From CAZIWX01 sp964543125 (GTDB taxonomy: Bacteria > Fidelibacterota > UBA8477): a DNA stretch of 22,367 bases. Below the pieces are notes generated by a model, which saw only the letters and a program-made list of their open reading frames with translations, had not been told where the DNA came from and did no database searches. The position numbers and the translations under genes were made by a program. The stretch lies in NCBI GenBank assembly GCA_964543125.1, contig CAZIWX010000037.1:1-22367 (forward strand). The letters run 5' to 3'. Of the stretch, positions 15,764 through 22,367 are shown piece after piece; position 1 is the stretch's first letter, and the number at the start of each line of letters is the position of its first letter.

Positions 15764-18700
15764 ATGAAAAAACCCATTACCATTTTATATGTCGATGACA
15801 ATCGTCTGGACCGCGAACTGGTCCGCGATGCGCTGGAAAAAGAACCGGGCAACTTCAAGGTCGTCGAGGCGGCCTCCCGCGCCCAATTTAATAAATTGAT
15901 AGCGAAGAACGACTATGACCTGGTTCTTAGTGATTTCAACATTCTCGGGTTTGATGGTCTGCAGGTGCTGGATATCATTCGGGCCCAGGCTCCGGCGGCA
16001 CCGGTGATAATCGTGACCGGCACCGGTTCTGAAGAGGTGGCCGTGGAAGCCATGCAGCGCGGCGCGGCCGATTATGTTATCAAGACCCCCAGCCACATTC
16101 AGCATTTGCCCCACACTATTCAGGGGGTGCTGGGAAAAATGCACCTGGAGGTAAAGCGGCGCCAGACGGAGGAAGAGCTGCGTCGTTCCCGGGAAAACTT
16201 GAATAATCTATTCCAGTTCACGACGGACGCCATTTTTATTCAAAACCGCCGGCGGGAAATCCTGGATTGCAATACGGCGGCGGAGAAACTGTTCGGTTAC
16301 TCCAAAGCGGAATTGGTGGCTGATTCAACCATTAAATTAGGAGATCAGGAAAAAACAGATGATGGTCAAAGAGTGGAATATTTCCAACGGGCGATTAAGG
16401 GGCAACCCCAGCGCTTTGATTGGTGGGGTAAGCGGAAGGATGGCGTCTCCTTCCCGGAGGAAATCACCCTTAACCGGACTATTTATAACGGCCAAGAAGT
16501 AGTTTTTATCACTATCCGGGACATCACGGAACGCCAGCAGGCGGAAGCGGCGCTTACTTCCCATTTTGAGCAGACGCAGAAGCTGCATGAATTTGTGGAA
16601 AAGCTAAATCGCGCAACTACCCCCAAAGCTGCATATTCAGCCGCCATCCGGAGTATGATGACGGTCCTTGAAGCGGATCGGGCTTCGATCCTGCTGGCTG
16701 ATCCGGATGGCGTGGTCCGGTTTAAAGCCTGGAAAGGTTTATCCGTGGCTTACCGCAAAGCCGTGGAAGAGCACTTTCCCTGGGAGCTTTCCGATGTTAA
16801 GGCGCAACCGATTTTCATATCCGACATTACGGACGCCGGGCTGACCGAAAAGCTGGAGGTAACCATTCTGGAGGAGGGTATACACGCCTGTACATTCGTG
16901 CCCTTGATTGGCAAGGGCCGCTTGTTGGGAAAATTCATGACCGGTTATAACCAGGTTCATGTTTTCAAACCAGATGAGATGAATATTGCCCGGGTCCTTG
17001 CCGATAACCTAGCCACCGTTGTTGAGCGTTTCCAAAGCCTTGAGACCCTAAAAAAAAGCGAGGAACGTTTCCACAGTTTGGCCCAAACAGCTACCGATGC
17101 CATCATCACTATCAGCGCCAAAGGGATGATCCAGTTTTTCAACCAGGCCGCCGAACGGATATTTGGTTATCCGGTGGCCGAAATCATCGACCGCCAGGTA
17201 ACTCTGCTCATTCCGGATGAATACAAAGCTAAGCATCAAGCGGGTATCCGGCGTTATCTTAAAACTGGGAAACCGGCGGCGCTGGGAAAAACCGTGGAAC
17301 TAACCGGTAAGCGCCGGGACGGCCGCCGGTTTCCAATTGAACTGTCTCTCTCCGAAGTGCAGACCGGTAAAGAAAAAACATTCATTGCTATTATCCGCGA
17401 TATTACCGCGCGCAAGCAGGTGGAGAAAGCGTTAGAGCTGACCCAGTTTTCCGTTGATAAAATGATGGACGCAGTTTACTGGATAGACCCGGATGCACGT
17501 TTCATCTCCGTAAACGATGCGGCCTGCAAAACCCTGGGCTATTCTCGTGCAGAGCTGCTGACCATGTCTGTGTACGATATCGATCCTGAATTCCCGCCAG
17601 CAGCCTGGCCGGCTCATTTGCAGGAATTGAGGCAAAAGAAATCTTTTGTTCTTGAATCGGTTCATCAGAAAAAGGACGGAAGCTTTTTCCCGGTTGAAAT
17701 CGCCGCTAATTACATTCAGTTTGGAGACCAGGAGTATAACTGTGCCTTTGCACGCGACATCACCGAACGCAAGCAGGCGGAAGAAGCCCTGCAGGAAAGC
17801 GAAGTACGTTTCCGGAGTCTTTTTGAAAATTCTACGGTTGGTCTCTATCGCACTACGCCGGATGGAAGCATCCTGCTTGCGAATCCTATCTTGGTGCAAA
17901 TGCTTGGATATTCATCTTTTGAAGAATTGCGTGCCCGGAATCTGGAACAGGAAGGCTTTGAACCCGGATACTCAAGAAATGATTTCAAAAAGCGTATTGA
18001 ACAAGCAGGTCAGATCACGGGATTTGAAAGTGCCTGGAGAACACAGGCCGGGGCCGTGATTTATATACGTGAAAGCGCGAAGGCGATCCGGGATGCGGAC
18101 GGCGCCGTCCAATATTACGAAGGGATGGTGGAAGACGTCACCGAGCGGGTGCAGGCGGAAGAAAGGCTGCAGATGGTCGCCCGGTTCAGCGCCCGCTCGA
18201 CGGGTGAAGGTTTCTTCCCGGCACTGGTGCAGTCGATGGCCAAGGCTTTGAACGTGAAGATCGTTTTTGCAGCCGAGTTGGTCTCGACCGAACCCGCCAG
18301 AGCGCGCGCGCTGGCGATTTGGATCGGTGAAGGATTTGCTGAAAACTTTGACTGGCTCTTGGCGGGCAAACCGTGCGCGGAAGTCGTCCAGGGTAAAACC
18401 AAGTACTTTATCAAAGATCTGCAGGCGACCTTTCCGGATGACCACTGGCTGGCGGAAGTCGGGGCCGAGAGTTACCTGGGCGTTCCGATCACGGACAACG
18501 AAGGCCAGGTTATTGGCCATGTGGGGTTCATGGATGACAAGCCCCTCCAGGAGCCGCAGCAAATTGAGAATCTGGTGGGAATCTTTGCCGACCGCGCCGG
18601 GGCCGAGTTGGAGCGGGTGCGGGCGGAAGAAAGGCTGCAGATGGTTGCCCGATTCAGCGCCCGCGCGACGGGGAAGGATTTCTTCCCGGCGCTGGTGCAG

Positions 18701-20608
18701 TCGATGGCCAAGGCCTTGAACGTGAAGATCGTTTTTGCAGCCGAGTTGGTCTCGACCGAACCCGCCAGGGCGAGCATCCTGGCGATCTGGATCGGTGAAG
18801 GACTTGCTGAAAACTTCGAGTGGCTTTTGTCGGACACGCCGTGCGCGGAAGTTGTTCAGGGTAAGATCAAGTGTTTCCCTAAGAGCGTACAGGCCGCATT
18901 CCCGGATGACCACTGGCTGGTGGAAGTCGGGGCAGAGGGTTACCTGGGCCTTCCGATCACGGACAACGAAGGCCAGGTTATCGGTCATATCGGTGTCCTG
19001 GATGACAAGCCTCTCCAGGAGCCGCAGCAAATTGAGAATCTGATGGGAATCTTTGCCGACCGTGCCGGGGCTGAGTTGGAACGCAAACAAGCGGAAAAGA
19101 AATTACTCAAATTGTCCCAGAGTGTGGAGCAAAGCCCGGCCAGTGTCGTCATCACTGACCCTGACGGAGCAATCGAGTATGTCAACCCCAAGTTTGAGCA
19201 GATCACGGGTTACTCGTCGGACAAAATTAGGGGTCAAAATCCCCGGTTTCTTAAATCAGGAGTTCAATCAAAAGAATTTTACGAGGACCTTTGGCAGGTA
19301 ATCACTTCCGGTAGGGAATGGCATGGGGAGTTTTGCAACAAGAAAAAAAATGGCGAATTGTTCTGGGAATCGGCCTCTATCTCCCCCCTTATCGACTCGG
19401 ATGGGACCATTACGCATTTCGTTGGTGTGAAAGAAGACATCACCGAGAAAAAGCAACTGGAAGATCAACTGCGCCAGGCGCAAAAAATGGAAAGCGTAGG
19501 CCGGTTGGCGGGCGGTATCGCCCATGATTTCAACAACATGCTGAGTATCATTAACGGGTATTCAGAAATGTTATTGATGGAAATGTCACCGGAGACCGCG
19601 CCCCGGACACGGACAAAGATTACGAACATTTATGAAGCCGGTCAACAGGCGGCCACCCTGACCCGGCAACTGCTGGCCTACAGCCGCAAACAGCTGCTGG
19701 AAGTGAAAGTGGTGAATTTGAATACGGTGGTGCAGGGTACGGAAAAATTGCTGCGCCAGACCATTGGTGAAAACATTGAATTGATTTTCAAACCCGGGAA
19801 AAACCTGGCTTCCGTGAAGATTGATCCGGGTCAGATTGAACAGGTGATCATGAACCTGGCCATCAATGCCCGGGATGCCATGCCCCACGGTGGCAAACTC
19901 ACCCTGGAAACGCACAATATCACCTTGGATGAAGCTTACGCCGCCGAGCAGCTGGAGGTCGAGGCCGGTGAGTATGTACAACTGATGCTCAGCGATACGG
20001 GGTCAGGCATGGACCGGGAAATCATGGACCAGATTTTCGAGCCCTTTTTTACCACCAAGGAATTCGGAGCGGGCACCGGTTTAGGGTTGTCCACCGTTTT
20101 CGGGATTATGAAGCAGAGCGGGGGTCATATCACGGTTTACAGTGAAAAGGGGGTGGGAACGACCTTTAAGCTGTATCTGCCCCGGGTGGCGGCAAAGCCG
20201 GAAACCAACCGGAAAGCCCCTGAACCGGCTTTAGTGACCGGAACCGAAACGATTCTGCTGGCGGAGGATGACGCGGGTGTCCGGGGGGTGGCTCAATCCA
20301 GCCTGGAGGCCGCCGGTTACCGGGTATTGGCGGCGGACAACGGGGCGACCGCGCTGGAAATTCTGAAAGCTGAAAAGCAACCGGTTGATCTGTTATTCAC
20401 CGATTTGATGATGCCCGGTATGAGCGGCAAGGAATTAGCCGAAAAGGCGGCCGGTTTGGCTTCAGGCCTAAAAGTTTTGTTTATGTCCGGGTACACGGAT
20501 GATATCATTGCGGATCAGGGCATTCTGGAAGCCGGCACGCATTTTATACAGAAACCCTTTTCACCGGTGGATCTAACCCGGAAGGTGCGTGAGATCTTGG
20601 ACGAGTAG
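15764..20608 (+). CDS. Hybrid sensor histidine kinase with receiver domains at both ends (REC-PAS-GAF-PAS3-GAF2-PAS-HK-REC)
   Basis: The protein has 1614 residues from the ATG at 15764; an in-frame ATG at 15737 would add nine residues before the receiver fold, and neither has a clear Shine-Dalgarno. Approximate domains: REC 5-125 (Asp11, Asp12, phosphoacceptor Asp57, Thr85, Lys107), PAS 145-260, GAF 275-425, PAS 432-550, PAS 558-670, PAS 679-795, a duplicated GAF unit 794-949 and 950-1105, PAS 1118-1230, HisKA ~1238-1310 with His1254 in GGIAHDFNNML, HATPase ~1355-1475 (N-box MNLAINARDAM, SDTGSGM, GTGLGLSTVFGI), and REC 1494-1614 (Asp1547 in TDLMMPGMSG, KPF near the end). No membrane helices are seen. 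The HDFNN kinase class with a C-terminal receiver is usually the start of a phosphorelay; the N-terminal receiver suggests input from another kinase, plausibly the upstream one through the Rcp1-like protein. No output domain is encoded here. Confidence 0.94.
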   Translation: MKKPITILYVDDNRLDRELVRDALEKEPGNFKVVEAASRAQFNKLIAKNDYDLVLSDFNILGFDGLQVLDIIRAQAPAAPVIIVTGTGSEEVAVEAMQRGAADYVIKTPSHIQHLPHTIQGVLGKMHLEVKRRQTEEELRRSRENLNNLFQFTTDAIFIQNRRREILDCNTAAEKLFGYSKAELVADSTIKLGDQEKTDDGQRVEYFQRAIKGQPQRFDWWGKRKDGVSFPEEITLNRTIYNGQEVVFITIRDITERQQAEAALTSHFEQTQKLHEFVEKLNRATTPKAAYSAAIRSMMTVLEADRASILLADPDGVVRFKAWKGLSVAYRKAVEEHFPWELSDVKAQPIFISDITDAGLTEKLEVTILEEGIHACTFVPLIGKGRLLGKFMTGYNQVHVFKPDEMNIARVLADNLATVVERFQSLETLKKSEERFHSLAQTATDAIITISAKGMIQFFNQAAERIFGYPVAEIIDRQVTLLIPDEYKAKHQAGIRRYLKTGKPAALGKTVELTGKRRDGRRFPIELSLSEVQTGKEKTFIAIIRDITARKQVEKALELTQFSVDKMMDAVYWIDPDARFISVNDAACKTLGYSRAELLTMSVYDIDPEFPPAAWPAHLQELRQKKSFVLESVHQKKDGSFFPVEIAANYIQFGDQEYNCAFARDITERKQAEEALQESEVRFRSLFENSTVGLYRTTPDGSILLANPILVQMLGYSSFEELRARNLEQEGFEPGYSRNDFKKRIEQAGQITGFESAWRTQAGAVIYIRESAKAIRDADGAVQYYEGMVEDVTERVQAEERLQMVARFSARSTGEGFFPALVQSMAKALNVKIVFAAELVSTEPARARALAIWIGEGFAENFDWLLAGKPCAEVVQGKTKYFIKDLQATFPDDHWLAEVGAESYLGVPITDNEGQVIGHVGFMDDKPLQEPQQIENLVGIFADRAGAELERVRAEERLQMVARFSARATGKDFFPALVQSMAKALNVKIVFAAELVSTEPARASILAIWIGEGLAENFEWLLSDTPCAEVVQGKIKCFPKSVQAAFPDDHWLVEVGAEGYLGLPITDNEGQVIGHIGVLDDKPLQEPQQIENLMGIFADRAGAELERKQAEKKLLKLSQSVEQSPASVVITDPDGAIEYVNPKFEQITGYSSDKIRGQNPRFLKSGVQSKEFYEDLWQVITSGREWHGEFCNKKKNGELFWESASISPLIDSDGTITHFVGVKEDITEKKQLEDQLRQAQKMESVGRLAGGIAHDFNNMLSIINGYSEMLLMEMSPETAPRTRTKITNIYEAGQQAATLTRQLLAYSRKQLLEVKVVNLNTVVQGTEKLLRQTIGENIELIFKPGKNLASVKIDPGQIEQVIMNLAINARDAMPHGGKLTLETHNITLDEAYAAEQLEVEAGEYVQLMLSDTGSGMDREIMDQIFEPFFTTKEFGAGTGLGLSTVFGIMKQSGGHITVYSEKGVGTTFKLYLPRVAAKPETNRKAPEPALVTGTETILLAEDDAGVRGVAQSSLEAAGYRVLAADNGATALEILKAEKQPVDLLFTDLMMPGMSGKELAEKAAGLASGLKVLFMSGYTDDIIADQGILEAGTHFIQKPFSPVDLTRKVREILDE
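18143..19078 (+). repeat. In-frame tandem duplication, two copies of a 468-bp GAF-encoding unit
   Basis: Copy 1 is 18143-18610 and copy 2 is 18611-19078. The period is exactly 468 bp (156 codons) with no indels. By hand alignment the two copies differ at about 24 of 156 residues (~85% identity), and DNA stretches of over 50 bases are identical (for example around 18250-18300 and its partner 468 bp later). Each copy starts with the ERVxAEERLQMVARFSAR linker helix and ends with ADRAGAEL. Substitutions concentrate in the middle of the unit (residues ~847-892 and their partners), while the ends are nearly identical. Confidence 0.93.
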
Positions 20609-20737
20609 GTGTAAATTCGGTCCTGCCCGGCCCGGGAGGCGTTTGGTCCTGGTCCTGGCCCTAAAGCATTGATATTGGGCTGTTTTACACCGCATTTATT
20701 TTCCCGGTTGCAAAAGGAAAAGTTGTCTAAAAGCCTG

Positions 20738-20766
20738 GTGAGCAAGGAATTGCGAATTTTTATAAG
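20738..20766 (+). promoter_or_regulatory. Candidate sigma-70-like promoter for deoC (weak -35)
   Basis: TATAAG (20761-20766) matches the -10 consensus at five of six positions. The -35 region about 17 bases upstream (GTGAGC, 20738-20743) matches only three. Transcription would begin near 20773, giving a ~100-base leader before the TTG start at 20877 and excluding the GTG at 20772 as a start. The -35 is weak, so this is tentative. Confidence 0.25.
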
Positions 20767-20862
20767 GGGCGGTGCCTGTTTTTGGCCGAAAACGGGGGGC
20801 TTTCGGTTGGATTACCCGGTGGCATTATGGAAAGCAAGACCCTATTTTAGTGGCTGATGACG

Positions 20863-20868
20863 AAGGAG
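20863..20868 (+). promoter_or_regulatory. Strong Shine-Dalgarno AAGGAG that fixes a TTG start for deoC
   Basis: AAGGAG is followed by an 8-base spacer and TTG at 20877. This is the best ribosome-binding site near the 5' end of the gene and decides the start against GTG codons at 20772 and 20850, which have no comparable site. Confidence 0.7.
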
Positions 20869-20876
20869 AGATCGCT

Positions 20877-21743
20877 TTGAGTTACCCTGAATTTGATGTT
20901 GACCGAATTGTTAATGAACTCGTGAATAACCGGGCAATTCAAGCCCGTCAGGCGCCGGTAAAAAACACGACCGGGGAGTTTTGGGCTTATAAATCCTGTG
21001 AAGAAAATCTTTGCCCGGAACGGGATTTTGAAACCGTTCGCCACATTGTAGGCAATGGCGCCGTGCGCGTGGGGGCTCATATCGGGGCCAAATGCCCGGA
21101 ACCGGAACTGGCGCGCCTGATTGACCATACGCTTCTAAAACCCGATGCCACCGATGCTGAAATCAGGCAGTTGTGCGACGAAGCCCGGCGCTTTGAATTT
21201 GCCAGTGTGTGTGTGAATCCGGTGCATGTCCCGTTGTGTGCCAATGAATTACGCGGTTCCGGCGTACATACGTGCTCCGTTATCGGATTTCCATTGGGCG
21301 CCAATCCCAGCGAGGTCAAGGCAACCGAGGCCCGCTGGGCGGTGGAGCAGGGCGCCGAAGAGCTGGATATGGTGATCAACGTGGGTAAACTCAAGAGTGG
21401 TGAATACGATTTTGTCCGGGAGGACATTCGCAAGGTAAAAACAGCGGGCGAACCCAGGTTGTTGAAGGTGATTCTGGAAACAGCCCTGCTCACCGACGAA
21501 GAGAAAGTCAAAGCCTGTGTGTTATGTCAACAGGCCGGCGCTGATTTTGTAAAAACCTCCACCGGTTTTTCAAAAGGCGGCGCTACCCCGGAAGATGTGG
21601 CCTTGATGCGGCGTGTCGTCGGTCCGAATATGGGGGTGAAGGCCGCCGGCGGCGTACGCTCCTGCGAAGACGCTCTGACCATGTACAAGGCCGGCGCCAG
21701 CCGCATTGGCGCTTCAGCCAGTGTGAAAATAGTGAGTTTGTAG
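20877..21743 (+). CDS. deoC: Deoxyribose-phosphate aldolase with N-terminal extension
   Basis: This enzyme cleaves 2-deoxyribose-5-phosphate to glyceraldehyde-3-phosphate and acetaldehyde in deoxynucleoside breakdown; it is cytosolic. From the TTG start it has 288 residues, against ~220 for typical DeoC. The aldolase barrel begins at ARLIDHTLLKPDAT (79-92). Schiff-base Lys226 is in DFVKTSTGF, and the proton-relay pair Asp164 (ELDMVINVGKL) and Lys255 (GVKAAGGVR) are present, so it should be active. The C-terminus RIGASASVKIV is normal. The first ~75 residues are extra: an amphipathic helix-like stretch (DVDRIVNELVNNRAI, 8-22), then a linker and three cysteines (Cys41, Cys46, Cys73). The role of this extension is unknown. 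It is followed by a clear intrinsic terminator, so it ends a transcription unit. Confidence 0.95.
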   Translation: MSYPEFDVDRIVNELVNNRAIQARQAPVKNTTGEFWAYKSCEENLCPERDFETVRHIVGNGAVRVGAHIGAKCPEPELARLIDHTLLKPDATDAEIRQLCDEARRFEFASVCVNPVHVPLCANELRGSGVHTCSVIGFPLGANPSEVKATEARWAVEQGAEELDMVINVGKLKSGEYDFVREDIRKVKTAGEPRLLKVILETALLTDEEKVKACVLCQQAGADFVKTSTGFSKGGATPEDVALMRRVVGPNMGVKAAGGVRSCEDALTMYKAGASRIGASASVKIVSL

Positions 21744-21776
21744 ATAAACCCCCCTAGGAAAATTAACCCTCAATCG

Positions 21777-21813
21777 AATCCCGGGCTGATTTCAGACTCG
21801 GGATTTTTTTCTT
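21777..21813 (+). terminator. Rho-independent terminator after deoC
   Basis: A 7-bp perfect stem AATCCCG/CGGGATT (21777-21783 with 21799-21805) encloses an inner CTGA/TCAG stem (21786-21789 with 21792-21795). A run of seven T residues (21804-21810) overlaps and follows the right arm. It lies 34 bases after the deoC stop and 31 bases before the next gene. Confidence 0.88.
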
Positions 21814-21843
21814 AGGTAAAATAAGATTGGAAGAATTTTAACA

Positions 21844-22367
21844 ATGACCATCCAGCGCGGACAGGAACTGGAGGTTGAGATCGAATCTCTGGCCTACGGC
21901 GGGAAGGGTGTGGCCCATGTTGATGGTCTGACGCTCTTCGTGGAACGATCGCTGCCGGGCCAGAAAGCGCGCATCCGGATTCGTAAAAAACGACAGCATT
22001 ACGCGGAGGCTTATCCGCTGGAGATTCTCCGGCCGGCGCCGGGTCAGATTGAACCCAAGTGTCCCCATTTTGGGACCTGCGGCGGGTGTTTGCTTCAGAA
22101 CCTGAGTTACGACGACCAGTTGACGATCAAAACGCAACAGGTCGGAGATTTGCTACAACGGGTTGGTGGCTTTAAGGCTATCAGGGTCAAGCCGGCCCTG
22201 GCAGCACCGGACATTTTCCACTATCGCAATAAAATGGAATTTTCATTTACGCCCCGGCCGTGGATGGAAAATCCGGATGCTCCCAGAGGTGATTTCGGCC
22301 TGGGCCTGCATGTCCCGGGGCGGTTTGACCGGGTGCTGCCCCTGGAAACATGTTACCTGCAGAAACC
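21844..22367 (+). CDS. RNA uracil-C5 methyltransferase, RlmD/TrmA family (3' part cut by window edge)
   Basis: The 5' 174 codons are present and the frame is open to the window end. An N-terminal TRAM RNA-binding domain (residues ~3-62: EIESLAYGGKGVAHVDG and a following VERSLPGQKARIRI) precedes a [4Fe-4S]-type cysteine motif CPHFGTCGGC (Cys73, Cys79, Cys82). The fourth candidate ligand is Cys170 in VLPLETCYLQ. HYRNKMEFSF (126-135) is a strongly conserved family segment. The SAM-binding and catalytic cysteine regions lie beyond the window. The cysteine spacing matches RlmD (RumA), which makes m5U in 23S rRNA, but RlmC, RlmCD and TrmA-like relatives in other phyla share it, so the exact target is left open. 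GGAAG sits about 10 bases before the ATG, and the deoC terminator separates it from the upstream gene. Confidence 0.92.
   Translation, partial: MTIQRGQELEVEIESLAYGGKGVAHVDGLTLFVERSLPGQKARIRIRKKRQHYAEAYPLEILRPAPGQIEPKCPHFGTCGGCLLQNLSYDDQLTIKTQQVGDLLQRVGGFKAIRVKPALAAPDIFHYRNKMEFSFTPRPWMENPDAPRGDFGLGLHVPGRFDRVLPLETCYLQK

Larger units (their letters stand above)
20609..20876. other. Intergenic region upstream of deoC
   Basis: These 268 bp separate the kinase from the aldolase. They contain an 8-bp inverted repeat GGTGTAAA/TTTACACC (20608-20615 and 20684-20691), three GGTCCTG copies (20619, 20645, 20651) and a weak hairpin GCCC/GGGC (20658-20661 with 20677-20680) followed by TGTTTT, which might terminate kinase transcription. 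A good -10-like TATAAG sits at 20761. The frame upstream of the chosen deoC start stays open back to a GTG at 20772, but the sequence there looks unlike aldolase. Confidence 0.4.

Noticed and set aside
17972..19090. Long open frame (372 codons) on the minus strand opposite the duplicated GAF units
   Set aside because: It is fully antisense to a well-supported kinase gene and its length is inflated by the duplication and GC-rich codon bias. The protein shows no recognisable fold or motif.
20772..20876. Upstream extension of deoC to a GTG at 20772, including a receiver-like string ILVADDEGEIA
   Set aside because: The string resembles the start of a response regulator but is only 11 residues with no further receiver sequence. 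The strong AAGGAG before the TTG at 20877 and the candidate promoter starting near 20773 both argue that this stretch is untranslated.

Overview
The window looks like a chromosomal segment of a Gram-negative bacterium. It encodes a TolC-type outer-membrane channel, a periplasmic adaptor and a peptide ABC importer, at moderate GC (mostly 50-60% where counted). I saw no phage, IS, CRISPR or tRNA signatures. The mix of long soluble multi-PAS kinases with Yej-type and MacB-type transporters suggests an environmental lineage, perhaps in the FCB group (for example Calditrichota/KSB1-like). That placement is inference and cannot be proven from the window.

Region 1 (1-8979) is a tightly packed rightward transport operon. 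It starts with a YejB-type permease (cut by the left edge), a YejE-type permease and two separate oligopeptide-family ATPases, which replace the single fused YejF known in E. coli. It continues with a membrane-anchored periplasmic adaptor, a MacB/FtsX-type permease with no ATPase domain, and a TolC-family outer-membrane protein. Gaps are 32 bp or less, and two junctions overlap by one base. The most unusual gene is the first ATPase (2357-3850). All its nucleotide-binding motifs are intact, but it carries two inserted hydrophobic helical hairpins, one between Walker A and the Q-loop and one between the Q-loop and the signature motif. An ABC ATPase that appears to be anchored in the membrane by itself is the best candidate here for something undescribed.

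Region 2 (8980-9236) is a 257-bp gap rich in inverted repeats, some mutually exclusive. It separates the transport operon from the signalling genes.

Region 3 (9237-20608) is a signalling cluster. It holds a stand-alone CheR-type methyltransferase, a 1654-residue soluble sensor kinase (about eight PAS and two GAF domains, HisKA, HATPase), a single-domain Rcp1-like response regulator, and a 1614-residue hybrid kinase with receiver domains at both ends. No chemoreceptor, CheB or CheW lies in the window. The first kinase contains a patchy low-GC block with a sharp right edge inside a GAF domain. The second contains a recent in-frame tandem duplication of a 468-bp (156-codon) GAF unit. Both suggest that sensor modules here evolve by shuffling and duplication.

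Region 4 (20609-22367) holds housekeeping genes. A deoxyribose-phosphate aldolase (deoC) probably starts at TTG behind a strong Shine-Dalgarno and has an unusual ~75-residue N-terminal extension. A clear rho-independent terminator follows, then the 5' part of an RlmD/TrmA-family RNA uracil-5-methyltransferase with a Fe-S cysteine motif, cut by the right edge.
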